Of a stretch of DNA of 64,000 nt, positions 32,543-45,806 are shown piece after piece. Origin of the DNA: Dolomedes plantarius (taxonomy: Eukaryota > Arthropoda > Arachnida > Araneae > Dolomedidae). The translations under genes were made by a program, and so were the position numbers. The stretch lies in NCBI GenBank assembly GCA_907164885.2, contig OU015492.1:42693893-42757892 (forward strand), in the 5' to 3' direction. The notes beneath the pieces were generated by a model. It made no database searches. It saw nothing but the letters and a program-made list of their open reading frames with translations, and was not told the origin of the DNA. Position 1 is the first letter of the stretch. Each line of letters begins with the position of its first letter.

Positions 32543-33445
32543 CCGGGTGGCCATAATTAAACTGACAGTGCTCACAGTGTTCTGTAGCGCGATCTATTTG
32601 TGAGAATGACGCCACATTTTGTAGGTAGATTAAACAAGACGAGGGACGAAGATTCCGCGAAAAAATAAATTAGTTCCAAAAGTCACCGCTACGGGAATAT
32701 TTAGCGCTGTGTATTAGAAAATAGAGTGGCAGCAATATTGTCTGGTCCTCTTTCGACAATCGCCGTGGCAACTGCTTCGATTGTATCCTGTGGTACAGGT
32801 TTTCGTCCTCTGCCTGACTGAACCTTCTTTAGAACCTGTTTTCTCAAACGTCGCAACCATTGTTTTTAGCCCATTAACTGACACACGACCGTTACCTTTA
32901 CGCATTTTTTGTGCGTTCTAAAAGCACGAAGAGCTGCTGACGCGTTGCACTGATTGAGGTAAAAGAATTTGACCAGTAACGCACGCTCGACTAAAGAAGG
33001 AGACATTGCACATAAACTTTCAATCCGATTAATTCGAAACGTAACACATTGCCTTTTAAAACCCAAGCAGCTGGCACTGTGCCAATGGATGTAACGTGAA
33101 ATTTGAATAAAGAACTTCTTCTTCTGCTCAGCGTACGTGATATTGCAGATCACGAGGTGTTTATGTAGATTTTACGCTTTGCCATATTGCACTTGAACTA
33201 AATAAGAAAATGTGCATAATAAAAGGTAATTTTATTCCGCATTAATTTGTATTTGTTAACACTCTATTTTCTAATATACAGCGCCAAATATTCCCCTACC
33301 GGTGACTTTTGGAACTAATTTATTTTTTTCGCGGAATCCTTCGTCCCCCGTCTTGTTTAATCTTCCTACAAAATGTGGCGTCATTCTCGCAAATAGATCG
33401 CGCTACAGAACACTGTGAGCACTGTCAGTTTAATTATGGCCACCC

Positions 33446-33447
<2 letters not shown>
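32543..33447. mobile_element. Long-TIR mariner-like element, internally deleted
   Basis: 905 bp, beginning CCGGGTGGCCATAATTAAAC and ending with the near-perfect reverse complement GGCCACCCGG, flanked by TA and large TA arrays. The inverted repeats are about 185 bp with few mismatches: 32543-32727 pairs with about 33263-33447. The interior holds the 5' part of a minus-strand transposase gene. Confidence 0.92.
32714..33080 (-). pseudogene. Mariner-like transposase N-terminal remnant
   Basis: On the minus strand LVERALLVKFFYLNQCNASA then ALRAFRTHKK, a helix-turn-helix start typical of this group, continues after a frameshift as GNGRVSVNGLKTMVATFEKT, then a Gly/Arg-rich linker with further shifts. 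The remainder, including all three catalytic residues, is deleted. It shares its family style with the C-terminal scraps at 6540, 31605 and 39895, which are their complement in gene content. Confidence 0.8.
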
Positions 33448-35550
<2,103 letters not shown>

Positions 35551-35551
35551 G

Positions 35552-35853
<302 letters not shown>

Positions 35854-35920
35854 CAGTGGAATCTCGATCGATCGTTTTCGGATCCATCGTTTTTCCGTAG
35901 GCATCGTTCATTTCATATAT
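35854..35920 (+). mobile_element. Isolated pogo/Tigger-type terminal repeat
   Basis: CAGTGGAATCTCGATCGATC starts directly after TA, matching the CAGTGGA start of the element at 43110. No matching right end is found downstream, so it is a truncated copy. Confidence 0.55.
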
Positions 35921-37071
35921 ATATTCAAAGCTTTCGCATTTATTAAAAATATCACAATCATTTTAATTACTTGGTTCGGAAATTATGAAAATTCTTAGTT
36001 AAAAGCTAACTTTGTAGTAGTCTCCACATTCCCTTCCTTAAGTCTTTAGCAATATATAATAAGCAAATTTCGAGAAAAGACCGCGGATGGTCTTAGATGA
36101 GCAATTATGTTAATAAATTATTTCTATTATTACCTAATTTTGCCTAAAAAACCGTTTATCACCAAGATTTCGCCGCAGAGTAGTATAAAAATAATTTTCG
36201 CGTTTATTCGCTCATATCGGCAAATTTCGCATTTATTCGCATCTATTTCGTAAATACGAAAATTACGTATCCCTAACAATAAGCATAAAATATAGAAATG
36301 TGTACGGTTACATAAGAACGTATATTTTAACCTACGATAATTAGTTTATGGATATAAATTTAAATCCTTAAATATTTTGTTTCTCATATTGCACTTTAAT
36401 ATTTGAAGTTTTTTTAAAACTAGTTTTAATAATTATATCGGCCCATAAATATTCTGTAAATTTTTTGCCCAATTTTTTTTCCAAAAATTTAAATACATAT
36501 GAATCGCTATTGGAATTTGTAACTAAAAAACTACTTAGCAAGGCTTACTGTCTCGAAGTCTTGTCCCGAGAGCTATAAAATTAAATTAAGATTACTCGCA
36601 ACATTAATTACTGTTTAATAAAAGAGACAAGAACCTAAAAAACGATGTAAATTCATTAAGTTGGGAGCGTATGCAGGTATTTTCTGCGGAGGTTTTTTTT
36701 TAGTTGTCAAAGCGATGTATGAAATGTGAAACAAACGTAAGATGTTTTCTGTGTGTTTCTAATTGAAACAAACAATAAAATGTGTTGAAATATAATTTAC
36801 AATGAGCAGCATTAATTTTTTATGTATCTGTTCTGACTGTTATTGTCATATCATAACAGCAACTTTTGAATTACGTTACCTGCGTTTTTTATTAATCTTT
36901 GCGCAATATATACATGAAAACTGAAATTTTAATGTATCAAGGTAGAAAAACCAGTAATAAGAAAAGTCATAAAAAATTTTAGTTTTTACAATCCGATAGA
37001 TTTAGAAGGAGAAGCATGTCATAAAAAAATTGAATACGGGTAACGTGAATACATACAAGCAAACGTACAAA
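35921..37071. other. AT-rich DNA, no gene seen
   Basis: Nothing recognisable apart from very AT-rich unique sequence. Confidence 0.5.

Positions 37072-37152
<81 letters not shown>
37072..37152. repeat. (CA)n(TA)n compound microsatellite
   Basis: ACAC repeats (37073-37114) pass into TA repeats that end at the next Tc1-like element. Confidence 0.95.
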
Positions 37153-37153
<1 letters not shown>

Positions 37154-37156
<3 letters not shown>

Positions 37157-37850
37157 TCTGTCACAAAAAATATATGCACCGAGAAGAAATCGAGTGACTA
37201 TCATGAAACTTGGCAGAAATGTAGTCTGGTAAGAGATATGCAAATGATTAAAATTTCGACGCCAATGAGAAAAGGGTAAGCGCGCTATGCGCATATGAGA
37301 TGCGTAGCTGGGAGAGTTTAAAAGCATGATTGCTCGTGCCATAGGGGGCGAGATTTTAACGCCAGTTGCACTGCCTATGCTATCAAATCTCCCAGGTGCC
37401 ATTTATCAGCAAGACAACGGTCGTCCACATGCTGCACGACTCTCCCAACAATGTCTTCAATGCTATGACGTACTCCCATGGCCTGCCAGGTCACCAGACC
37501 TCTCAACAATAGAGCACGTCTGGTACGTGCTTGGAAGGCAACTGCAGCCGTCCCGGAATACTGGTGAATTTACTGCCCAGTTGCAAAGATTATGGCATGA
37601 TCTTCCGCAGGAGGTCATAGGTGACCTCATTGATTCAATGCCACGCCGTGTTTCGGCTTCTATAGCTGCTACAGGTGGATTTACTACTTAGTGATATGTA
37701 ACATTTTTCATGCCATATTTCCTTAACAAAACGGCCTGTTGTTCTGAATTTGTAATCATTTGCTTATCTCCTTATACACTACATACATGAAACGTTTCGT
37801 GATAGTAGCTCGTCCCCTTCTGGGTGCATATATTTTTTTGTGACAGAGTG
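37154..37850 (+). mobile_element. Tc1-like element, internally deleted, 697 bp
   Basis: The ends are CACTCTGTCACAAAAAATAT (37154) and, from the right, CACTCTGTCACAAAAAAATA. TA follows the right end; the left TA is altered to TG. The subterminal sequence (GATATGCAAATGATTA) resembles that of the complete element at 23315, so the two families are related. Confidence 0.92.
37326..37691 (+). pseudogene. Tc1-like transposase, C-terminal part only
   Basis: A 121-residue open frame carrying GAIYQQDNGRPHAARLSQQC, then LPWPARSPDLSTIEHVW and LIDSMPRRVSASIAATGG, so the second Asp and the Glu are present, again 32 residues apart. The ATG at 37326 lies where the N-terminal two thirds has been deleted, so the frame is an accident of the deletion, although a short protein could in principle be read. 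It is related to, but distinct from, the intact transposase at 23547 (SPDLSPIEHMW there). Confidence 0.85.
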
Positions 37851-37859
37851 TATATATAC

Positions 37860-37890
<31 letters not shown>
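37851..37890. repeat. (TA)n array between two transposons
   Basis: About 40 bases of TA with a TGTGTG interruption filling the gap between the Tc1-like element and the next mariner-like element. Confidence 0.9.
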
Positions 37891-37891
37891 C

Positions 37892-40309
37892 CAGTTGTCC
37901 CAAAAATGACCGACGATTTGAAAAATCAACCAAGGAAAAACGGATGGTTATAGAAGTGTTCGGTTTGCTGCATTCTGCTTGGGTAATCAGGGAATTTATT
38001 CTCACCAATTTTCAAAATTAGTTACAAAGTTCGTCAACAGATGGCGCTACTCACTGGGAAAAACTATAAAACAGTGTTTTCAAAGCAAGAAGCATTCCAT
38101 GAAGCTACAGAAGGAGCGTAAGTTTCAATGGGGAATTTTTCGAAAAATGGACCGATTATTGTCGCTCACCGGTAGATGGCGCGATATGTAAGTAAAGTGA
38201 CGATTATACTGGTCCTCCTATGCCAGTAATTGGTTGCACTGAGCAACATAACTTTAATTTAAAGGTTATTAACTTTTTTCTGATTAAGCGCATGCATTTT
38301 ATATGCAAACAAGAGAATAAAAATGCCAACTCTGCGCTAATGTTAAAAAATTGAGAAAAGAATCGAAATTAGAATTCTGTATTATTAAATTTAAGTTTTC
38401 ATTTTATATTACTTTTGAATTGAATTATTCTCTTGTCTGAAGTTATTCCCTTGTCAATATCAATGAATAATGTTATCAATATCTGCAAAACCTGTCATGT
38501 ATAATTTTTTTATCAAATTTATCTATAGTAAATTGTATATCACACTTTTAATTTTTATTTTATAATAATGTATTAATATAATTATGAAATACTTTTCTTC
38601 TATTCAATATATTTTGTGGTTATGGCAAATTGAGCTACACGTCTGAACTAAAGCCATAATTTTTTTTAATTGTGCAGAGAAATAAAATATTTCCAGTTAA
38701 CTTTTCTTAATATTGAATTTTTTCACTATTAAGTTAGTTGATAAGCAAATAAGTTTTCATTGTATGATAAAGAATGTTGTTACTATAAATGCTTATGCAA
38801 AATCTGTTGAGTATAATTTAAAAAAAAATTAATATATTCCTATCTTTTTACTGTGAGTACAATGAAACCCATACTGTGTGAAAATGCGAAAATATAGCTG
38901 ATTTGTCCTTATAAATGTTATTTGGGTTTTTTTTCTTTTTAATTTGCTGAAAATATTTGTAATCGATAATTTACTAACTTGAAGGTAATTCCTGACAATG
39001 CTGGAACCATAATATTGAGTTTAATCACTAGTTATTTAAGTTAATAAGTTTTCATTGTATGATAAGCAATGTTGTTACTATAAATGCTTATTCAAAATCT
39101 GCTTATGCAATAAAATGCGTACTTTGTGAAAATTCAAATATATAGCTGATTTATCCTTGTCAAAGTTATTTGTTTTTTCTTTTTAATTCGCTGAAAAAAT
39201 TTGTATTCAGTAATTTACTAACTTGACGATTATACCTCCAGTTTTAAAAAGTGTAATCTGAGATGCTTTGACTGAATTTTTTTTTTCCAAAGGAAGATAT
39301 TTTAAAGTATTGTCTGATTAAATACTGAATTGACTTCCTATTTTATTAGTCCTGATAAGAATTTATTTGTGATTGATAGAAAATGTTGCTTTTATACTAT
39401 GTGTGTGTGTGTGTTTTGGTTAATCAGTATTATTTCTTTACATTTATTTCCATAAGAGATTATGAACAATAATGAAAAATTTCTTCACAATTCTTTTCTG
39501 TAATTTCATTTCCTTAATTATTAAATTATTACAAAATTCTGAACTCATTTATTCTGAAACCAATACACAATTATTCTGAAAAAGTATATTTACTCATTTC
39601 CTTTAAGAATTTTAATGAATTGTAGCAAAAAAAGCACTTGAAATAAAGATTTGAATGAAAATAAGCAATTGTTAAATTGAATAAATAAATTCATATTAAA
39701 TAAGCACCAAAATAAAACAACTTGTTTTCGCTAGGAAAAATACGAAAAATCCATATTAAAGCTTACGGTTGTCCGTGTCTAAGCCGCCCGCTATTACATG
39801 CGCGCGCCATCTAGTGGCGGCGACAAAATATGAGACACATTTTTAACACTGAGCTGCTCCTCCTTCTGTAGTTTCATGAAGCATATGCAAAGTTGCATGG
39901 ATTGGCCTCCCTATTCGCCAGATTTTACGCCATGCGATTTTTTGTCTTTGGGGGTACTTGAAAGACCAGGTGTTCGTCACAATCCACAAACTGTAGAACC
40001 ACAAATCTCTGCTGTCCACAAATCCCTGCTGCTTGTCAGAACATTCAAACTGAAATGTTTGCACGGGCGTCTGCGAATTTTGACCTCAGACTGCGCCCCG
40101 TTGTTGCTGCAAATGGTGGTTGGTTATTTTGAAAACATTGTTTTATAGTTTTTCCCAGTCAGCAGCGCCATCTGTTGACGAATTTTGTAACTAATTTTGA
40201 AAATTGGTGAGAATAAATTCCCTAGTTACCTAAGTAGTATGCATACATTTCTATCACCTTCCGTTTTTCTTTAATTGATTTTTCAAATCGTCGGTCATTT
40301 TAGGGACAC

Positions 40310-40312
<3 letters not shown>
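37892..40312 (+). mobile_element. Long-TIR mariner-like element, about 2.4 kb
   Basis: The left end CAGTTGTCCCAAAAATGACC and the right end, read inward, CAGGTGTCCCTAAAATGACC are inverted repeats. The match extends about 180 bp (37892-38075 against 40130-40312), including the shared ACAAAGTTCGTCAACAGATG segment and a TTTTTCCCAG block. About 1.7 kb of AT-rich DNA of unknown origin fills the middle. Only a transposase 3' scrap is recognisable near the right end. Confidence 0.85.
39880..40148 (+). pseudogene. C-terminal remnant of mariner-like transposase
   Basis: The frame reads MQSCMDWPPYSPDFTPCDF, the block around the third catalytic Asp, then shifts; the neighbouring frame carries the following leucine-rich WGYLK-like part in damaged form. 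Homology fades after about 60 residues. It belongs with the fragments at 6540 and 31605. Confidence 0.75.

Positions 40313-40341
<29 letters not shown>
40313..40341. repeat. (TA)n array between two transposons
   Basis: About 29 bases of TA separate the mariner-like element from the next mariner. Confidence 0.9.
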
Positions 40342-40344
<3 letters not shown>

Positions 40345-40399
40345 GGTTTGTATAAAAAGTATCGGGAAAAGTTTCGGAAAAATAAATTTACTTGAGATA

Positions 40400-40562
40400 T
40401 TGCTACAACTCCTCCAAAATCTTCAAAATACATACCTTGCGCGTCGAAACACTTTTGCCAGCGGTTTTTCCACGACTCGAAGGTCCCCTGGTAGGCGAAT
40501 TCCGGAACGCCCTTAAGTTTACGCGTGCAAGCTTCTTTGACGGCACTTAGACGGCAAGTCAC
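40400..40562 (-). pseudogene. Mariner transposase, C-terminal part
   Basis: The minus-strand frame includes LSAVKEACTRKLKGVPEFAY and FESWKNRWQKCFDAQGMYF, the usual end of DD34D mariner transposases. It runs on into the terminal repeat without the normal stop. The upstream part of the same gene lies 4.5 kb away beyond the Harbinger element. Confidence 0.85.
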
Positions 40563-40614
40563 TGGCGTTTGTCGTGAATCAGGCCCTAAGGGCCTGATTC
40601 ACGACAAACGCCAA
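40554..40614. repeat. Extra Harbinger terminal-repeat copies forming a 49-bp perfect palindrome
   Basis: At the left end of the Harbinger element are two extra termini. One is inverted (40554-40586, ending GTGAATCAGGCCC) and one is direct (40590-40612, starting GGGCCTGATTCAC), separated by TAA (40587-40589). The 23 bases either side of TAA are exact reverse complements (40564-40612). After AA the element proper starts with the same sequence at 40615. Confidence 0.92.
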
Positions 40615-42342
40615 GGGCCTGATTCACGACAAACGCCAGTGACTTGCAGTCCGCAAGCCGCAAGGCAGGGAGATCTGCGATTGAAAAGGGGAAGACACCT
40701 GCAAAGCCATTCACGACAAACAATTTTCGCCAGCCGCATCCACTGACGTCACGCTGTCAAAACGAACCGAATCGTTCGATAACTCGGAGCGATAATCGAG
40801 ATATAATCGATTTTTATCGGAAATCAGCCAATGAGAACGCTTTTAGCGTGTCTGAGTTACCGCGTATGTCTATCAAAACAACAGTCTTTTCAAGTGTTTG
40901 TTGTTCAAACGGTTGTGTCATTTCGCGTGTGTATTAATTGTTCATCCAATTTTATAGAATAATCTCACGGCTTTTTACCTGTACCGCATTGGCGTTGCAT
41001 CCTCTCCTGATTACCACCTTTATTCTGCTGGGGAATTTATGGATTTCAATCACCTTTTAATGTGATCCTCTCTTCAAAACAAGTACTTTTCAGTCACAGA
41101 TTTTTGAAATAGATATCACCTCTACTGTGTTACCAGTGGGGAATTATGGTCAATGTACTTTTCCCCAACATGGATAAAAAAAAGTCTAGTATCATATAAA
41201 TGACACTAGTTTTATAATTACTTCAAATGCTACAAAAATTTAAGTTCCTTTAAGTTTCACTGTTCTATTATAGATATTATTTATTATCTTGAAAGTTACT
41301 TTTAGTGAAACAGATAGTAATCTTACTCTTATTGTGCAGTAAAAGCCATGTTTGTTAAAAAAGGTATATGTTAAAACTATTGAAGATGCTCAAAATAATG
41401 TATACATGACAAGCCTTTTAACAATAACGAAATAAAAGTTCAATTATCCTAACAAAATTGACAATGATCATGTTTGAAATGTCCAAACAACAAATAATTC
41501 TTTAATTTTTATTTTCATGTTACTGATTTTTTTCCAAAACTGTTCATATTTCATATATTTCTTTCTTTGCTGATTAGTTTAGTTTTTGGTTTTAGATAAA
41601 TATTCTACTAAGCTATTTTTGTATGAAGTTCACCATTTCTTTGTTTTGTTGATTACACGCCAAAATATTTAAAAAGTGCATATTCACATTTTCGTTATAT
41701 AAATATTTATATTTAGGAAATTTTGGTGTTTATTTGTTTTTCCACAATACCATATGCTCCGGAAGCCTGTTTAATATTTCAATTGTGCTTATCTTTTGAC
41801 TAAACTGAATACAGAATATCTCGCAACATAGACATGGGCAATTCTGCCTAATACATGCACTCATATAATTTCAATGTACATTGCATTATTATATCACCAA
41901 TGACACAAATTTAAGGAAATTTGAATTTTTGTATTGCAGGAATATAGGCTAAAGTAGCCAGCCGATTTCTTTTCACATGAAAATTTATCTTTTTGTATTG
42001 CAGGTATGCTCATATCATACCAGGTGGTGGTGGGTATTAATACGAATAACACATTTTTCTCTTTGTTGTTTTGTGGGGGGGGGGGACTTCAAATTAATAG
42101 TGCCTCTTATGAAAATTCTCCCTCTCTGTCAATCAATTCAAAGCCGTCTGTCTGGTGGACAGATGGCCCGAGCATAGCCAGGCTAGTCTATAATAGTATA
42201 ATACAATGTATGTCTGTATGTCAACATCTTAAAATGTTAAAATGTCATATTAAAATTGTGCCAAAGAAATGTTAAAAATTGATAAGACAAAACACCAGTT
42301 CAAGTGTGAAAAAACTATTTAATAATTAACAAAAAATTAAAT

Positions 42343-42609
42343 TTATAAATTTGCACAAATTTCTTCGTGTAACATTTTCCCTCTGTTTTCATTAAATTTC
42401 TGCTTGCTTTGTGAGGATTCATCCAAATATGGTGTCATCAGCCATGGTTCTAATGGGTAACCACTGTCCCCAAGCAAGAAGTTCTTTTCAGGGATAACTT
42501 TACTTAAAAACAACTCTCGGGGAGCACTGCTCTTCCAAATAGAGGAGTCATGAGTGCTCCCAGGCCATCTTGCTACGACATCCAATATCTTCATGTTATT
42601 ATCACATAC
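42343..42609 (-). pseudogene. HARBI1-like transposase nuclease, last exon
   Basis: The exon starts after a polypyrimidine-AG (TTTTATTTCAG, complement of 42610-42620) and reads VCDNNMKILDVVARWPGSTH then DSSIWKSS and LLGDSGYPLEPWLMTPYL. WPGSTHDS and GDSGYP..PWLMTP are hallmarks of the DDE_Tnp_4 nuclease domain; the Asp in GDSGYP is the second catalytic residue. The frame ends at a stop at 42343, before the third acidic residue expected further downstream in full-length HARBI1 proteins. This exon looks intact, but upstream exons are not. Confidence 0.9.
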
Positions 42610-43109
42610 CTGAAATAAAAGAAATATAAGATTTAGTATTTTGAATGTTTTAAGATTGAAAAGAACACAACACCTTTTTCTCTTTTTCCTCAATGTATAT
42701 GAAACAGTATTTTTTTGTGACAAGCACTTTTGTGGTGTACAAAGATGAGTTTTCGGACACTAGCCAATTCTAAATGATCTTTGAATCATTTTGGTCTGAA
42801 AGTAAACTTTAAAATATGTGTTGTAATAATACAAATATAGAACAGTGTACACTTTTAAATGATGATTCAGAAAATGAGAAGGGTGCTAGAATGTATGGAA
42901 TTAATATCAGTCCAAATCCATAAGTTTAAAAATATTTTTGCTTGGGAGATATGCAATTCCATACGTGATGAAAAGGTATGAAGAAATATCTTTGGTGTAG
43001 GGTTAGTATGGAATGTAAGCAGCCCTAAAATATTAGGTGATGAAAAATGTTGAAATAATCTCCCTTTATGTATGTACTCAAGTTGTATAACTGCACAATA
43101 TTCCTAATA

Positions 43110-43728
43110 CAGTGGACGCTCGTTAATTCGAACTCGGTTAAATCAAACTTTCGGTTAATTCGAACTAATCCAAAGGCCCCAAAAAACTTGTATTGTGATT
43201 AATGTTAAAAATCTCATTAATTCGAACTAAATTTTTATCACTTCGTTAATTCGAACTAAAAATTTGACAAATTAGATGAGAATGCAGAGACTGTTAAGCA
43301 TCCTAATGATCAAGTCATAATGGACTCTATTAAAACTCTGAAAGCATTTATTCAGATGGAACCTTCGTCTGAAAATGAATTGAAATGTTTACTTCAAATC
43401 GAGAAGCTGGCTGAACAATGTAAACATCATAAACAAAACCAAACATCCATTTTACAATTTTTCCTAAAAGTGTAATTCATATTTTTAATTAAAGTTTACT
43501 TTCTGCTGCATATCTTCTGCTTCATTTTATAAATAAGGTAAATCTGTATTGCTTTTTAATATGTTTAATTTTAGATAGCATAGTATAATATGTTTTCTGG
43601 GGTTATACATACTAGGAGATTTTTCTACTTCAGCGATACACTTTTAAAGTTATATATTTTCTCTTAACATCAGATAATTCGAACTTTTTTCTGTGAACCT
43701 TTGAGTTTGAATTAATGAGCATCCACTG
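43110..43728 (+). mobile_element. Tigger/pogo element nested in the Harbinger transposase intron
   Basis: 619 bp with ends CAGTGGACGCTCGTTAATTC at the left and GAATTAATGAGCATCCACTG at the right, and exact TA on each side (43108-43109, 43729-43730). It lies between the two HARBI1 exons. It retains the C-terminal end of its own transposase on the plus strand. Confidence 0.95.
43257..43475 (+). pseudogene. Tigger/pogo transposase C-terminal end
   Basis: A 72-codon frame reading ...VIMDSIKTLKAFIQMEPSSE, then LKCLLQIEKLAEQCKHHKQN and SILQFF, with a TAA at 43473. The ..SLKTLKAF....E...L..IE+.......KQ.SI..FF pattern is the usual end of Tigger transposases. The DNA-binding and DDE parts are deleted, so this is a non-autonomous derivative. 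Confidence 0.8.
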
Positions 43729-43966
43729 TATATTATTCAGTATTATTATCAATAGAATAATCTGATAAAGACAAATGCAAGTAAATTTTCCTTCGCATAT
43801 CAACAGTATTCCAAGACCAGTTTCATGCTTTTTAGTGCTCATCAGTTGTTTCCCCCCCTCCCTGCCCTGTAAGTACTCTTATGGGCACCTATGGTTATAC
43901 ACTGACTGGAATATGTGAAATGCACCATCACTTTTTAATAGTTTAAGATAAACAGGCTTTACTTAC

Positions 43967-44290
43967 CATTTGCACATTTATTGAGTATTTGCTTTTCCTG
44001 TTAATGAAAACAAAACAATCAAAATCTATTGGTTTGATGATGTTCACATGTGTGTAGTCAACAGCACCTACAAAATTTGGAAATCCAGTGTTTAAATAGA
44101 AGTTTTCTTTTGTTTGTAGCAGCTCATTACTTTTCTGCGAAACTATACATGATTTTTTTAAATTTTACATACAGCTTTTGTAAATTTGTTTACATTTCTT
44201 GAAAGAGTTGGTTGCAATATTTGGGAAAAGTTTGTGCTTGAAACAGCACTTTGAAAACTTCCTGTTCCCAAGACCTGTAGGCTGCTGAGG
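43967..44290 (-). pseudogene. HARBI1-like transposase, upstream exon(s), frameshifted
   Basis: The 3' part reads FYLNTGFPNFVGAVDYTHVN and then NRKSKYSINVQM, and ends at a clean GTAAGT donor (43966). VDYTH stands where family members have (I/V)D(G/C)TH, giving the first catalytic Asp. Splicing to 42609 restores the reading INVQM-VCDNN across a 1.36-kb intron that holds the Tigger element. Further upstream, another frame reads LGTGSFQSAVSS and then LSRNVNKFTKAV, the HARBI1 helix-turn-helix region, ending in a stop near 44160. One frameshift thus separates the two parts. Confidence 0.85.
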
Positions 44291-45071
44291 ACCTATATAA
44301 ACAATAAAAGTATATAAGTAAAGCTATTTAAGCCACATGATATAGTTATTACAAATAACCGTTGTTTCACAAACCGGTCATATACACAGCATTATATATA
44401 TTAGTATTCTTACATTAATCTGATCATAGGGAAATTATAAAGTAAGAGTGAAAAACATGGTAACAGTTTATAAAGGGTCAATACAGCTTTACCCAATACT
44501 AAATATTTGACTCAGCTTTGAGATTTAAAAAAAATCAATACATCTAAAGACCTAAAATGCCCTATCCAATGACATAAAATTCTAAAAATCAATTTTTGGA
44601 CCATTTTAAAAGGTGTACTGTCCCAAATACAAAATTATTTTATAATTAATATGCTTAAAACTGGAAGAATAAGAATCAAAACATTGAACATACCTGCATT
44701 TCTATTGAATAACCGCCGTGTTCAGACTGCAAATGTGGTCTCAGTTCCTCACATAAATCTCTTACAGCAATCCGTGACAAACGAACTCATTTTCATTCAT
44801 TTGAAATGGATCGTCTCGATCGTGGAATCTCCATTCATTTTTTAATGATATATTAATTCGCCGCCGCCGAAGCCTACCGATTGCTATGACGTCCGCCATT
44901 GCTGTTTATCCTTCGCTTGCGAGACCTATGTAGCGTCCGCAAGCCGTGAACTTGTGTTGCGGGAGAAAACGTTCTGCGCGTTTGTCGTGAATGGAGAATT
45001 GCCTTCGCACCGCAAATTTGCGGAAGAAAACAGGATTGCGGGAGAAAAGTGTTTGTCGTGAATCAGGCCCT

Positions 45072-45600
45072 TAAGGTTCCATGGTCGTATGCGTTGAGGG
45101 AGGATTTCACTTTTAGGAATAGGAAATAGTTTGCTGGTGCCAAGTCGGGACTGTAAGGGGATTGGTGAATCGTCGCGATGTCGTTTATCGTCAGCTACTC
45201 GATGCCCTTGGAGCAGGCGTGGCTGGGTGCACTGGGATGAGTTTAGTGCAGATCTTTCGCATCGTCAAATTTTCAGTGATAAGGCTGTGCACTGTCATCT
45301 TATCAATGCCAATTTTGTCTGTGACCATGCGCACACTTAACCGACGGTCTGAATTCAGCAATTCACGCACTTGTTGCACGTTGTCGTCGGTTCTTGAGAT
45401 CGATGGCCGTCTAGCTCGGGGACCGTCCTCCACACTCTTTCGCCCATCTTTGAAGATCTTGTGCCACTTAAAAACTGTAGTTTGTGACATGCTTTCATCC
45501 TTGAACACTTGGCGAATCATGGAAAACGTCTCCGTACACGATTTCCCCAGTCCAACAGAAAAATTGATGGCGTACCGCTGTTCAATCGTTCACTGCATTT
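45072..45600 (-). pseudogene. Mariner transposase, N-terminal part and third-Asp block
   Basis: Minus strand: an ATG at about 45598 is followed two codons later by TGA, then YAINFSVGLGKSCTETF and MSQTTVFKWHKIFKDGRKSV, SDRRLSVRMVTDKIGIDKMT and MRKICTKLIPV, the two helix-turn-helix regions of mariner transposases (Mos1-like). An internal deletion removes the first two catalytic Asp blocks and joins directly to SPYSPDLAPANYFLFLKVK; the third Asp (usually Ser/Cys-Asp-Tyr) is Asn. The frame then runs into the Harbinger insertion. Confidence 0.9.
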
Positions 45601-45806
45601 TGCGGTTGCACCGAGTCACTCGACAGTGGTCCACTAAAAACACGATCTAGCCTGATCGAACGCTCGCAGGCGACTGGTGCTTGGAGCGTCTTGTAGGTCA
45701 CATCTCCCACCACCGAGCATGCACGGTACAAGAGCGCTCCAACGAGCGCTTCAAGTCCCGTCAGGAAAAAATTGTTCCCGATACATTTTATAAAACCCTG
45801 TATATA

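Larger units (their letters stand above)
40615..45070 (-). mobile_element. PIF/Harbinger transposon inserted in the mariner
   Basis: It begins GGGCCTGATTCACGACAAAC and ends with the complement, GTTTGTCGTGAATCAGGCCC, followed by TTA, the 3-bp target type of Harbinger. It is 4456 bp including a nested 619-bp Tigger/pogo element. It carries a spliced but decayed HARBI1-type nuclease gene on the minus strand. The second Harbinger gene (Myb/SANT protein) is not recognisable; 40640-42340 and 44300-45050 hold no convincing frame. Confidence 0.92.
40342..45800 (-). mobile_element. Mariner (DD34D type), split by a Harbinger insertion
   Basis: The ends are inverted: at the left AAGGGTTTGTATAAAAAGTA then TCGGG, and from the right CAGGGTTTTATAAAATGTAT then TCGGG, each flanked by TA. 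The transposase reads on the minus strand, its 5' part at 45072-45600 and its 3' part at about 40400-40562. Between them sits a 4.46-kb Harbinger element plus about 60 bp of extra terminal repeat. The mariner alone would be about 940 bp and is also internally deleted. Confidence 0.9.

Noticed and set aside
35854..35920. Complete Tigger/pogo element
   Set aside because: Only one terminus is visible; no inverted partner with a TA flank was found downstream.
45162..45650. 162-residue plus-strand frame
   Set aside because: It lies antisense to the mariner transposase N-terminus.
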